Notes: a model not told the origin generated them from the sequence alone. A DNA stretch of 64,000 nucleotides from Bacteroidota bacterium (GCA_023429825.1 JAEZDC010000035.1:4301-68300); one strand, 5' to 3'. Positions 18,083 through 26,775 are shown, counted from the stretch's first letter. Numbers and translations: made by a program.

Positions 18083-18460
18083 CTAATTCCTGAATACACA
18101 ATTCAATATGAAGATCTTTTTTGAAAGGGGTGGAGCGTTTGCATTTACCGGGAAGAATGCAATGCGTTCTGTAGAGAAAGATTTTAATGGCACAAACACT
18201 GCCGGAGCAATATACAAAGCCTGCAAAGAGGAGAATGCAAATTGAGCAAGCTTGTATTCTTTATCGGCCTTATTCTCGAGAACTTTTGTTTTGCAACAAG
18301 ACTTAGTGTCTTCCTGTTTGGTATTACAGCATTTTTTGTGAGTTGTTGATGCAATGCTGGCATTCTTCAGCTTTCCGCAGCAGTAATGTAGTTGTACTGT
18401 GATTCCCAGAGCTGAGAACGCATACATTCCTAATACCAATATGATTGTGAGCTGCTTCAC
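18083..18460 (-). CDS. HYC_CC_PP family protein
   Basis: A 125-residue exported protein starting with GTG at 18460. It has a hydrophobic signal segment (residues 4-22) directly followed by 'LHYCCGKL', two further double-cysteine groups ('KKCCNT', 'KSCCKT'), and the C-terminal 'NANAPPLS'. That combination defines the HYC_CC_PP family of Bacteroidota. Function is unestablished; His and Cys density and the company of two HMA-domain genes point to soft-metal binding. It is the first gene of the module, 44 bp ahead of the receptor gene. A TATTTTTG element lies 5 nt upstream of the GTG, so the message may be leaderless. Confidence 0.85.
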   Translation of the reverse strand: MKQLTIILVLGMYAFSALGITVQLHYCCGKLKNASIASTTHKKCCNTKQEDTKSCCKTKVLENKADKEYKLAQFAFSSLQALYIAPAVFVPLKSFSTERIAFFPVNANAPPLSKKIFILNCVFRN

Positions 18461-18465
18461 CGGTG

Positions 18466-18473
18466 CAAAAATA
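18466..18473 (-). promoter_or_regulatory. -7 element TATTTTTG for the metal module
   Basis: Exact TAnnTTTG, 5 nt before the GTG start of the HYC_CC_PP gene. No clear -33 element. Confidence 0.4.
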
Positions 18474-18594
18474 AACTAATGTTTGGTATTCATGTAAATT
18501 CAGACTTATCATTATACGACCCCTCCCGGAGTTATATCTTCCTTAACAAATGACTTTGAGATAGTAAAGGGTTATTTTGCCCTAAAAACAAACA

Positions 18595-19164
18595 ATGGCT
18601 GAATATAAATTAGATGAAACGTTTGAGCAGGTAGATTTTAACGGAATAGTATTTCCAAAAGGAGATTATGAAGGCTGCAGTTTCATTAAATGCAACATTG
18701 CAAATGCAGATCTAAGCAATATAAACTTCACTGAATGCAGATTTATAAATTGTGATGTAAGCTCAGCCAAACTGCTCAACACAACTTTGAACGACGTGCA
18801 ATTTCAAGGTTGTAAAATGCTGGGGCTACACTTCGATGGCTGTAATGAGTTTGTCTTTTCTATCAGAATGGAAGAATGCGTATTGAATCTTTCGTCTTTT
18901 TATAAGCGAAAGATGAAAAAGATGCTATTTAAAAAATGCAGTATGCACGAGGTGGATCTTACAGAAACAGATCTAAGTGCCGCTGTATTTGAAGATTGCG
19001 ATCTTAAAGGAGCCATATTTGAAAATACGATCCTGGAAAAAGCAGATCTTAGAAGAGCGATCAACTACACGATTGATCCCCTCACCAATAAAATAAAGAA
19101 AGCCAGGTTCTCTGTTCCGGCCGTTACAGGCTTGTTATACAAACATGATATCGATATAAGCTAA
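18595..19164 (+). CDS. Pentapeptide-repeat protein
   Basis: The 189-residue protein is built of pentapeptide repeats A(D/N)LxX, visible as 'NADLSNINFTECRFINCDVS' and 'DLKGAIFENTILEKADLRRA', which form a right-handed quadrilateral helix. A degenerate stretch in the middle ('SFYKRKMKKMLFKKCSMHEV') probably makes a kink. The layout resembles Qnr/McbG-like proteins that mimic DNA and bind gyrase, but nothing in sequence proves a resistance role. No signal peptide, so cytoplasmic. It is transcribed alone, divergently from the metal module. Confidence 0.88.
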   Translation: MAEYKLDETFEQVDFNGIVFPKGDYEGCSFIKCNIANADLSNINFTECRFINCDVSSAKLLNTTLNDVQFQGCKMLGLHFDGCNEFVFSIRMEECVLNLSSFYKRKMKKMLFKKCSMHEVDLTETDLSAAVFEDCDLKGAIFENTILEKADLRRAINYTIDPLTNKIKKARFSVPAVTGLLYKHDIDIS

Positions 19165-19170
19165 AGCAAA

Positions 19171-19194
19171 AAGCATGAGCTCTCACTCATGCTT
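19171..19194 (+). terminator. Hairpin after the pentapeptide-repeat gene
   Basis: Stem AAGCATGAG/CTCATGCTT with a 6-nt loop, 6 bp after the stop codon. It lacks a proper T tract, so its efficiency is doubtful. Confidence 0.5.
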
Positions 19195-19249
19195 CCTGAA
19201 TTATCTGCATCAATTGGGGTTGCCGTTAAAACGACACAATGCAGCGCAA

Positions 19250-19346
19250 TCATAGGGTTTTACACCAGCATAGGTACGGATTCAGCATTCAATAGGGTAG
19301 AATCAGTTATAGGGTATGTATATTTCGTAAACAGGGTATGTATATC
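19250..19346. repeat. Short direct repeats ATAGGGTA at 17-22 bp spacing
   Basis: AGGGT-like elements occur at 19254, 19272, 19294, 19311 and 19333. The last two share the 13-mer AGGGTATGTATAT. They lie in the 793-bp gene-free region before the outer-membrane barrel gene. Confidence 0.5.
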
Positions 19347-19535
19347 GTTCCGTAATTCGAGTGCAAGATGGCTCTAATTCCCCTCTCTACATATTAAATA
19401 CTACTACATATAGATTAAATCTACACTTATAACAATGCTTATAAATTAAAGGCATATAAAAGAACGAATCCCAGGTATTGACTATCAACGTATGTGCAGT
19501 TCGACCTCTTCTACCTTAAAACTATCCTGTAACAC

Positions 19536-19770
19536 TTAGACGGGCTGGTGTTGCTGTTAGGAAGCTTAGTGTACTGCTTCGAAAGGTTAGAGAACTGCAA
19601 GAAAGGAGAGCGATGGTCTTCGAAAGGTTAGTGTAAATCTGCGTAGGGCTAGGTACTGCTTAGAAACGTTAGTCTACTGCTTTGAAAGTTAAGTGTCCCT
19701 TTTCACTGGCTTAGTGTTGGTCTTAGACAGGTAAGTCCTGCTCTTAGATGGCTTTGTGCGTCTTCGATTT
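19536..19770. repeat. Degenerate tandem array B, 20-21 bp period, about 11 units
   Basis: Units of the form GCTTCGAAAGGTTAGTGTAC recur with 20-21 bp spacing (for example CTTCGAAAGG at 19577 and 19618, CTTAGAAACG at 19659, CTTTGAAAG at 19680, CTTAGA at 19722 and 19743). Its reverse complement reads TCGAAGCAGTACACTAAC, close to the unit of array A (TCGAAGTGCGTACAGAAAC), so it is the same family in opposite orientation. No open frame spans it. Of the rest of the gene-free stretch, 19347-19535 shows nothing recognisable. Confidence 0.7.
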
Positions 19771-19907
19771 CATGTTTTGCTTCGCTGAAGCACCCATCTG
19801 ATCAGATTTCTGCCGTCCGGACCTTGGCTATTTAGCCTCAAAAACCGGTTTTGTCCCGCCAAAGAGCATGTTCGTGTAACGTTTTTCGATAAGCTTTTGA
19901 GGCCAAA

Positions 19908-19915
19908 TACGTTTG
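19908..19915 (+). promoter_or_regulatory. -7 element TACGTTTG for the outer-membrane barrel gene
   Basis: Exact TAnnTTTG, 42 nt before the ATG at 19958, which gives an ordinary leader. No TTTG at usual -33 spacing. Confidence 0.35.
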
Positions 19916-19957
19916 CACTGTCATTAACAAATCACATCACACTAAAAAATAACTGTT

Positions 19958-22402
19958 ATGAAATTGTTCTTACTCTTGTTGGCAAACCTGGTAGTGTTCT
20001 GGGCAACCGCACAGGTGAGCGGGTCAATCAAGGATGCAGAAGGTAAACCCGTGAGCGGCGTAACCATCAGCCTGTTAAATGATTCTGCAGTAGTAAAACT
20101 ATCTGCCACAAAAGAAAACGGGACTTATTCATTTTCCGGCATCAAATCCGGAACATATAAGTTGAGTGCATCGCACGTTGGATTTACACCATTTATGTCT
20201 GCCCCTTTCACTGTAGATGGATCAGATGTTTCAGTTCCTGAGATCAAACTTGTAAAAGCCGTATCTAATGTACAGGGTGTAACTGTTACTGCACGTAAAC
20301 CTATCATTGAAATGAAGGCCGATAAAACGATCTTAAATGTTGAAGGTACTATCAATGCAATTGGCAGCGATGCATTGGAGTTACTTCGTAAAAGCCCGGG
20401 TGTACAGGTAGATAAAGACGATAACCTCAGCATCAGTGGTAAAAACGGCGTACAGGTATATATAGATGGAAAACCAACGCCATTAGCAGGAGCTGATCTT
20501 GCCAACTACTTAAAGACAATGCAGAGTTCACAGATAGAAGCGATAGAGATCATTACCAATCCTTCTGCTAAATATGAAGCTGCAGGTAATGCGGGTATCA
20601 TCAATATCAAATTGAAGAAGAACAAAAACTTTGGTACTAACGGAAGTGTGAATGCAGGATGGAATGTAGGTACTTACGCGAAGTATAACGCAGGTGTTTC
20701 TTTGAATCATCGCGATAAGAATGTGAACATATATGGTAATTACAATCAGAACAGGAGTAAGAATGAAAGTGGAATGAATATACACCGTACTTTACTTGAT
20801 ACGATTTTCAACCAGAAGGGGAATATAGTTTTCAACAATGTCGCTCATAATTTTAAAGGAGGTCTCGATATTACGTTGAACAAGCGTTCATCTATCGGTG
20901 CAACTGTCAACGGCAATTTTGCTCAGCCAAGAGTATCTAACTATAGCAGAACCCCGATCACTTATAAGCCTACTAATACTGTGAACAGGATATTAGTGGC
21001 TGATAATAGAAATGCATCTGAGAGAGAGAACCTTAACCTTAACCTGAATTATAACATCACTGGCAGTAAGGGGAGTAATCTCACGTTGAATGTGGATCAT
21101 GGTTATTATAAGATAGATAACGATCAATACCAGCCGAATATATACTATGATGCTACAGAACAAAATAAATTGAGCTCAGTAGCTTACCAGATGATAACAC
21201 CAACCAGGATCAACATCTCGTCTTTCAAATATGATTATGAAAGAGACCTGTGGAAAGGGAAGATCAGCTGGGGTGGGAAATCTGCTTACATCAAAACTGA
21301 TAACGATTTCCAACGTTATGATCTATTGACAACCGGAAAGCAATTGGATAAGGACAGGAGCAATCGGTTTAAATATAAGGAGCAGATCCATGCCAACTAT
21401 CTCAACTATAACAGGGCGTTCAAAGGTGGAATGTTCCAAGTGGGTGTGAGAGTTGAAAATACGACAACAGAGGGTACATCTACAGGATTAAAGAATACTG
21501 GTGGAGTATACACACCTTCAGCTTCATCATTCAAGAGGGAGTACACAGATGTGTTCCCTAGCGCAGCGATCACTTTGAACAAAAATCCAATGAAGCAATG
21601 GAGCTTCACTTATAGCAGGAGAATAGACAGGCCAGCTTACCAGGATCTGAATCCATTCGAATTCAAATTAGATGAGTACACTTTCCAGAAAGGTAACACT
21701 GAGCTTCGCCCGCAGTATACCAATAGCTTTGGAATCACACATACCTATAAGTATAAACTTAACGTAACAGCTAACTATAGCCATGTGAAAGATATCTTCA
21801 CACAATTGATCGATACAACAGAAAGGTCTAAATCATTTGTAACGAGAAAGAACCTGGCAACACAGGATGTGATCAGCCTTAATATTAGCTACCCTGTTAT
21901 GTATAAATCATTCACTTCTTTCATCAACCTGAACACCAACTACTCGATGTACAATGCGAATTTTGGAGCAGGACGTACAGTTGATGTGAATGCATTTGCT
22001 TTAGGCATATTTGCTCAGAACAGCTATAAGTTCGGTAAGACGAAAGCATGGACAGCAGAAATGACTACAATGTTCTCTGCACCTACTGTAATGATGGGAA
22101 CGTTTAAAACGAAAGCAATGGGTGGTGTAGACCTGGGCATGCAAAAGCAGGTAATGAAAGGAAAGGGTACAATCAAGGCATCAGTGAGTGATGTTTTCAA
22201 AACAATGCGTTTTAAAGCAACTACTGACTTTGCCGGCCAAAAAACAAATATTGTTTCTAATTGGGAAAGCCGTCAGCTAAAGCTAAGCTTCAACTGGAGA
22301 TTTGGTAACAACCAGGTGAAAGCTGCAAAGCAAAAGGCGAGTGGTGCAGAAGATGAGAATAAAAGGGCGCAAGGCGGTGGCGGAATGGGAATAGGACAAT
22401 AA
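19958..22402 (+). CDS. Outer-membrane beta-barrel family protein (TonB receptor-like, PF14905 type)
   Basis: An 814-residue protein with a signal peptide (to about 18), a carboxypeptidase regulatory-like domain ('VSGSIKDAEGKPVSGVTISL', about 20-95), a plug-like segment ('LRKSPGVQVDKDDNLSISGK', 'VQVYIDGKPTPLAGADLANY', about 140-190), then 'YEAAGNAGIINIKLKKN' leading into a large barrel. The C-terminus is an atypical Gly/Gln-rich tail ('GGGGMGIGQ') instead of an aromatic end. Proteins of this type are often followed by LytS/LytTR genes, as here 70 bp downstream. The substrate is unknown; peptide or signal-molecule traffic has been considered for the family. Confidence 0.87.
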   Translation: MKLFLLLLANLVVFWATAQVSGSIKDAEGKPVSGVTISLLNDSAVVKLSATKENGTYSFSGIKSGTYKLSASHVGFTPFMSAPFTVDGSDVSVPEIKLVKAVSNVQGVTVTARKPIIEMKADKTILNVEGTINAIGSDALELLRKSPGVQVDKDDNLSISGKNGVQVYIDGKPTPLAGADLANYLKTMQSSQIEAIEIITNPSAKYEAAGNAGIINIKLKKNKNFGTNGSVNAGWNVGTYAKYNAGVSLNHRDKNVNIYGNYNQNRSKNESGMNIHRTLLDTIFNQKGNIVFNNVAHNFKGGLDITLNKRSSIGATVNGNFAQPRVSNYSRTPITYKPTNTVNRILVADNRNASERENLNLNLNYNITGSKGSNLTLNVDHGYYKIDNDQYQPNIYYDATEQNKLSSVAYQMITPTRINISSFKYDYERDLWKGKISWGGKSAYIKTDNDFQRYDLLTTGKQLDKDRSNRFKYKEQIHANYLNYNRAFKGGMFQVGVRVENTTTEGTSTGLKNTGGVYTPSASSFKREYTDVFPSAAITLNKNPMKQWSFTYSRRIDRPAYQDLNPFEFKLDEYTFQKGNTELRPQYTNSFGITHTYKYKLNVTANYSHVKDIFTQLIDTTERSKSFVTRKNLATQDVISLNISYPVMYKSFTSFINLNTNYSMYNANFGAGRTVDVNAFALGIFAQNSYKFGKTKAWTAEMTTMFSAPTVMMGTFKTKAMGGVDLGMQKQVMKGKGTIKASVSDVFKTMRFKATTDFAGQKTNIVSNWESRQLKLSFNWRFGNNQVKAAKQKASGAEDENKRAQGGGGMGIGQ

Positions 22403-22471
22403 CATACCTACAATTAGTTCCCGGTGTTGTATATTCAGCACCGGGATATTTTATTAATACATTTGGTATCT

Positions 22472-23557
22472 ATGAATCTTGTGAAAACTAAAAGACGATT
22501 TGCATTCTGGAAAGTGTTTTGGGTAGTGCTGGCTTTGTATATCGTGCTTTCTTTTATCGGCATTGTGATGTATTGGATGTCTCCTGCCAGTGAGAAGATC
22601 AGTATCCATAAATATATGCAAGGCTATTGGTGGGTGGAGCAGTGTGTAGCGTTTCTGTTCATAGTGGGTTATTATTATTTCACGTTAAATACTTTCTATA
22701 GTTTATTTAAGAACCGTTCAAATGCTATTGAGTTTGTAAAAGCCTGTTCGGTTATAGTGCTGGTATTAGTGGCTTATTATATTTTTTCATACAAAGTCTT
22801 TCCCGAAGTAGGGGAAATGAATAAAAAGTTGACGATACTGGCCGCCATCTTCGCATACTCACTTGCAACTGTCTTTTATTTAGGAGTATCATTACTCATT
22901 TCATATTTCACTTACCTGCGTGATGAGAAAAAGCATCAGAAAGTTTTGGAAGAACAAAAGATGCAATTGGAAGTGGAAAAATCTGCAGCCAATTTCAACT
23001 TTTTAAAAGCCCAGATCAATCCTCATTTCCTGCATAATACTTTGAACTTCCTGTATGCAAAATCACTTCCATATTCAGAAGAGTTATCCGAGGGTATTCT
23101 TACTTTAAGCGATATCATGCGATATGCACTAAGTGAGGGTAATGCAAAGGATGGAAAAGCCTTTTTGAAAGATGAGATCGAGCATGTGCGGAATGTGATA
23201 AAGATCAACCAGCTTAGATTCAGCAATAAGTTGAATGTGCAATTTGATGTTGAAGGTGTAGTGAACGGAAGAACTATCATCCCTTTTGTGTTGATCACAT
23301 TGGTTGAGAATTCCTTTAAACACGGTGATCTCAAGAATACAGAATACCCGATCGAGATAAAAGTGAAAGTTGCAGGCAACCGTTTCTATTTCTTTTGCAG
23401 GAACAGGAAAAAAGGCGGACCTAAAGAATTGTCAACCGGTATCGGCTTAGATAATATCAGGAAACGATTAGAGCTGGCTTATGGAAAAGATTTTGAGTTC
23501 AATGTGAAGGATGAAGCTGAATTTTATACAACTGAACTAATCATTATTACTCCATGA
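22472..23557 (+). CDS. LytS-type sensor histidine kinase
   Basis: From the ATG at 22472 the protein has 361 residues. Four predicted membrane helices (about 12-35, 54-74, 88-108 and 118-142) are followed by a coiled coil and the His_kinase (PF06580) domain with the phosphoacceptor in 'NFLKAQINPHFLHNTLNFLY' (about 180-200). An ATPase domain follows with the N box 'LVENSFKHG' (about 275-283) and a G box seen in 'GIGLDNIRKRL' (about 325-335). It senses a membrane or envelope signal and phosphorylates the LytTR regulator encoded next; the stop and start codons overlap (ATGA). An upstream GTG at 22424 gives an implausible extension. Confidence 0.92.
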   Translation: MNLVKTKRRFAFWKVFWVVLALYIVLSFIGIVMYWMSPASEKISIHKYMQGYWWVEQCVAFLFIVGYYYFTLNTFYSLFKNRSNAIEFVKACSVIVLVLVAYYIFSYKVFPEVGEMNKKLTILAAIFAYSLATVFYLGVSLLISYFTYLRDEKKHQKVLEEQKMQLEVEKSAANFNFLKAQINPHFLHNTLNFLYAKSLPYSEELSEGILTLSDIMRYALSEGNAKDGKAFLKDEIEHVRNVIKINQLRFSNKLNVQFDVEGVVNGRTIIPFVLITLVENSFKHGDLKNTEYPIEIKVKVAGNRFYFFCRNRKKGGPKELSTGIGLDNIRKRLELAYGKDFEFNVKDEAEFYTTELIIITP

Positions 23558-24276
23558 TGAATTGCATTATAGTAGACGATGAGCAACACGCGATTGATAT
23601 CCTCGCTCATTATGTGAAGCAAGTGCCATATTTAAACTTGCTGGGCACTTCTACTAATCCAATTGAAGCTTTGCAACTGGTAACTACAAATAAGGTTGAC
23701 CTTGTATTCCTTGACATTCATATGCCTGAACTTTCAGGTATAGATTTTATCAAAGCGATCAATGGTAAAGCTAAAGTGATCCTTACAACTGCATACAGCG
23801 AATTTGCATTGGAGAGTTATGAATTAGATGTGATAGATTATTTACTAAAGCCTATTCGCCTTCCAAGATTTTTACAAGCTGTGCAAAAAGCAGTAGCACA
23901 AACCGAATCGCCTGCTCCAACAAATCAACCTGTAGAATCAGATGATGATTACATCTTTGTTAAGACGGAAGCTAAGGGAAAGTTCCTCAAGATCAACCTG
24001 GCAGATATCGATTATATAGAAGGGATGAAGAACTACGTTGCTATCTACCAGGGAGGCCAGAAAACTTTGGTTTATACCAGTATGAAAGAGTTGGAAGACC
24101 GTTTACCAAAGAGCCTGTTTGTCCGGATACATAAGTCTTTTATTATTCCTTTTCAAAAGATCACAGGCATAGAAGGTAACAGGGTACACATAAAAGGTAT
24201 AAGTGCAGAGATCTTAATAGGAGAGAGTTACAAAGCTGAAGTGATGGAACTGGTGAAGAATAAAATGATACAGTGA
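23554..24276 (+). CDS. LytTR-family response regulator
   Basis: A 240-residue regulator with an N-terminal receiver domain (acidic pocket 'IIVDDE' at 5-10, phospho-acceptor Asp in 'LVFLDIHMPELSG' near residue 54, Thr in 'VILTTAYS' and Lys in 'DYLLKPI') and a C-terminal LytTR DNA-binding domain ('DYIEGMKNYVAIY', 'LFVRIHKSFII', about 140-235). It is translationally coupled to the LytS kinase. The likely target is the preceding barrel gene, by analogy with similar loci; no LytTR direct-repeat site was identified with confidence. Start may be 23554 or 23557. Confidence 0.92.
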   Translation: MMNCIIVDDEQHAIDILAHYVKQVPYLNLLGTSTNPIEALQLVTTNKVDLVFLDIHMPELSGIDFIKAINGKAKVILTTAYSEFALESYELDVIDYLLKPIRLPRFLQAVQKAVAQTESPAPTNQPVESDDDYIFVKTEAKGKFLKINLADIDYIEGMKNYVAIYQGGQKTLVYTSMKELEDRLPKSLFVRIHKSFIIPFQKITGIEGNRVHIKGISAEILIGESYKAEVMELVKNKMIQ

Positions 24277-25020
24277 TCAGGCCGACTTTGTAATCATATT
24301 TTTTTTCTGGTGCTCTAAGATGTTTAAGTCTAGAGTTTTTTTAAATTTCCTCTGTAATTCAAACAGGAACACATTCAGTATTACCAGTTCAAATCCATAA
24401 AAGATATCTTCTACAGGAATAGTTACTATACGGATTCCCAGGTTCTCATTATCATTATACATAACTACAGGAGCTTCCAAGCCGGTGCCTGTCAATAGTC
24501 CATTCACAATAAAGAACGGTATCAATAAAACTGCATACACTGTGAGTAACTGGCTGAACCAGTTCACCTTTACCACAAACTTCATCAAGAGGCAAAGTAC
24601 AGCAGTACTGATAAAGGTGTAGCTGGTGTATAGCCTGTCGTAATACCATATTCCTACCACCAGTAAAACTGATGAGAGCACAACGCAGCTTATGGTCTCT
24701 AACCGATCATTCCATTTTAAGTTGTAAAACTTATTTAATGAATAATAAGTAAACACACAAGAGAAGGGAATACAGGTAAAAAACAATATCTCTTCGATAG
24801 GTAAGCCAACTACGCGCCATCCTACGGTATAATTTTCATTGAAGCTCCACACACCTAAGCTGGTGAAATACGCATCCCAACATATAAATACTAAGGCAAC
24901 TGCAGCATTGGCAATAAAGAATTGCACCCACCATTTATTAAATTTTATTTTGGGATGAAAAGAAAAGATCAGTGGAATGATCACTGTAAAGAAATCAATT
25001 AGCAGGTAGGTGTACTTCAT
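24277..25020 (-). CDS. crtY: Lycopene beta-cyclase, heterodimer-type fused (CrtYcd-like)
   Basis: The 247-residue membrane protein holds two lycopene-cyclase domains in tandem. Each is recognised by its signature: 'VVGLPIEEILFFTCIPF' near residues 71-87 and 'IVTIPVEDIFYGFEL' near 198-212. Seven or so membrane helices are predicted. It should close both ends of lycopene to give beta-carotene. It is the last gene of the carotenoid operon, and its stop codon abuts that of the converging response-regulator gene with no base between. Fused CrtYcd proteins are the usual cyclase of Bacteroidota. The C-terminal tail is basic and cytoplasmic. Confidence 0.9.
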   Translation of the reverse strand: MKYTYLLIDFFTVIIPLIFSFHPKIKFNKWWVQFFIANAAVALVFICWDAYFTSLGVWSFNENYTVGWRVVGLPIEEILFFTCIPFSCVFTYYSLNKFYNLKWNDRLETISCVVLSSVLLVVGIWYYDRLYTSYTFISTAVLCLLMKFVVKVNWFSQLLTVYAVLLIPFFIVNGLLTGTGLEAPVVMYNDNENLGIRIVTIPVEDIFYGFELVILNVFLFELQRKFKKTLDLNILEHQKKNMITKSA

Positions 25021-25021
25021 T

Positions 25022-25483
25022 TTATTTCTTCTGCTCTTTAAAGTATTTCAATGGTACCCACAGCATGCCAAAGCATTCTCCCTGTTCTTTACTTAAATGT
25101 TTGTGATGCATTTTATGAGCACGCCTGATCGCTCTCAGATAAGCATTATTACTGTTTCGGAAAAGTTTAAAACGTTGATGAATGAAGATGTCGTGAACAA
25201 GAAAGTAAGCCATGCCATACAAAGTAATTCCTGCGCCGATCCAAAATAGAAAGTTGTAATCGGCCTGCAACCCAAAAAATAAACACACGATACCAGGTAT
25301 AGCGAATATTAGAAAGAAAAAATCATTGTGTTCTAAAAAATGCGATGATTCTTTCTTATGATGGTCTTTGTGTAATATCCATAACAAACCATGCATGATA
25401 TATTTATGGGTGAACCAGGCCACCGCTTCCATACCAACAAATGCAGTTAATAACCAGGCTGCATTGATCATAATTGTTTGCAT
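25022..25483 (-). CDS. crtZ: Beta-carotene hydroxylase
   Basis: A 153-residue membrane di-iron hydroxylase of the CrtZ type. All histidine clusters are visible: 'HKYIMH' (about 26-31), 'HKDHHK' (about 38-43), 'HDIFIHQR' (about 97-104) and 'RRAHKMHHKH' (about 120-129). It adds 3-hydroxyl groups to the beta rings, so together with CrtY it would yield beta-cryptoxanthin and zeaxanthin. It lies one base upstream of crtY. A second ATG four codons downstream could also be the start. Confidence 0.93.
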   Translation of the reverse strand: MQTIMINAAWLLTAFVGMEAVAWFTHKYIMHGLLWILHKDHHKKESSHFLEHNDFFFLIFAIPGIVCLFFGLQADYNFLFWIGAGITLYGMAYFLVHDIFIHQRFKLFRNSNNAYLRAIRRAHKMHHKHLSKEQGECFGMLWVPLKYFKEQKK

Positions 25484-25495
25484 AGAATATTTAGT

Positions 25496-25942
25496 TTAGA
25501 GAACAGCCCGGATCATATCAGCTAATTCTTTATCTGCTATGTTTTTGAGGTTGTTCGTTAAAAATCTTTTATCTGAATCAATATCTTTTTTGTATCCAAG
25601 AAATGAAGGCGTATTCATCTGTACGGCTAATCTTAAATACCGAAGTTCCGCATTACCTGTATCTTTTGCTATGGCACTCTCTAATATGGTCCTTCCTTTC
25701 TTAAAAAATGACAGTTTATTGATAGGATTGAAAGCATACTTTGCCATTATCATCGTAGCGCAGCCCTTATATCCATACAACAAGGGTTGCGATGTACTGC
25801 TCGTTTCAAGAAGTTTAAGCAGATCTTTACAATACATCTCCTTTTGTGGCGCTTTCTTATACATTTCTCTAACCTTTGCAAGGTGTGGATCCGTTCCTCC
25901 AACGGCAGTAATGAATAATATGAGCAGCACTAATATCTTCAT
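25496..25942 (-). CDS. Conserved protein of unknown function inside the carotenoid operon
   Basis: A 148-residue protein with an N-terminal hydrophobic signal (residues 2-15) and a helical remainder with TPR-like spacing ('GYKGCATMIMAKYAFNPINK', 'AIAKDTGNAELRYLRLAV', 'MNTPSFLGYKKDIDSDKRFL'). I do not know a function. It is tightly embedded: its ATG overlaps the crtB stop (ATGA), and crtZ begins 12 bp later. That placement suggests a role linked to carotenoid production or placement, for instance a periplasmic helper. Similar proteins near crtB/crtZ occur in other Bacteroidota as far as I recall. Confidence 0.75.
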   Translation of the reverse strand: MKILVLLILFITAVGGTDPHLAKVREMYKKAPQKEMYCKDLLKLLETSSTSQPLLYGYKGCATMIMAKYAFNPINKLSFFKKGRTILESAIAKDTGNAELRYLRLAVQMNTPSFLGYKKDIDSDKRFLTNNLKNIADKELADMIRAVL

Positions 25943-26775
25943 ATAACTCTCATCTTATAGTCTACAAGGCTATTTAGCATCAATCCAAATTTTCTGCCAT
26001 TGCTTATCCTGATACGATTGTTCATCACCTCGTTTGAGTGAAGTTTCCTGATCTTCCTGAATAATGACTTGTAGTAAACAAAAGCAAGGTAAACACCTTT
26101 TTTGGATGATGGCGGCAGTTGTTTTATTCCTTCTAAGGCATAGCTTAAGTTTTCTTCTATGTCATGTTCAATTTCTCTTTTGGCTGCACAATTAAATTGC
26201 TCCCAGCTTACTCCCGGAAAATAAACCCTTCCTAAAATATGATAGTCGTGTTTCATATCTCGCAGGAAATTTATTTTCTGGAAAGCAGCACCTAATTTCA
26301 TGGCAGAGGGTTTTAGTTGATCGTACATCTGCATATCTCCATTGGTAAAAACATGCAGGCACATTAATCCAACGACTTCTGCAGAACCTAAAATGTACTC
26401 TTCATACCTGGAGGTATTATACTTAACCTTTTCTAGATCCATTTCCATGCTTTTTAGAAACGTGTCGATCAATGCAGGATCAATATTATATTGATGAACT
26501 GCTTCCTGGAAAGCGTTGAGAATTGGATTGCAAGATATCCTGTGTTCAATAGCTTCAAATGTATCCCGGCGCATATTCTGCATCAGTTGGGCTTTATCGT
26601 AACCATGAAAGCTATCCACTATCTCATCGGCTAATCGTACAAAACCATAAATCGCATACACAGCTTTTCTTAGTGAAGGGCTTAAAAAATAAATTCCCCA
26701 CGAAAAGCTGGTACTGTAAGTCTTCGTAGTGAGCTTACATACTTTAGCTGATACCTCGTCAAATAATAGCTTCAT
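25939..26775 (-). CDS. crtB: Phytoene synthase
   Basis: From the ATG at 26775 the protein has 278 residues. It condenses two geranylgeranyl diphosphates to phytoene. The two Mg-diphosphate aspartate motifs are present: 'DEIVD' (Asp50, Asp54) and 'RDMKHD' (Asp173, Asp177), along with 'QKINFLRD' and 'GRVYFP' typical of squalene/phytoene synthases. Its start lies 17 bp inside the end of crtI, indicating translational coupling; a longer N-terminus starting at 26847 would be out of character. No GGPP synthase gene is in the cluster. Confidence 0.95.
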   Translation of the reverse strand: MKLLFDEVSAKVCKLTTKTYSTSFSWGIYFLSPSLRKAVYAIYGFVRLADEIVDSFHGYDKAQLMQNMRRDTFEAIEHRISCNPILNAFQEAVHQYNIDPALIDTFLKSMEMDLEKVKYNTSRYEEYILGSAEVVGLMCLHVFTNGDMQMYDQLKPSAMKLGAAFQKINFLRDMKHDYHILGRVYFPGVSWEQFNCAAKREIEHDIEENLSYALEGIKQLPPSSKKGVYLAFVYYKSLFRKIRKLHSNEVMNNRIRISNGRKFGLMLNSLVDYKMRVI

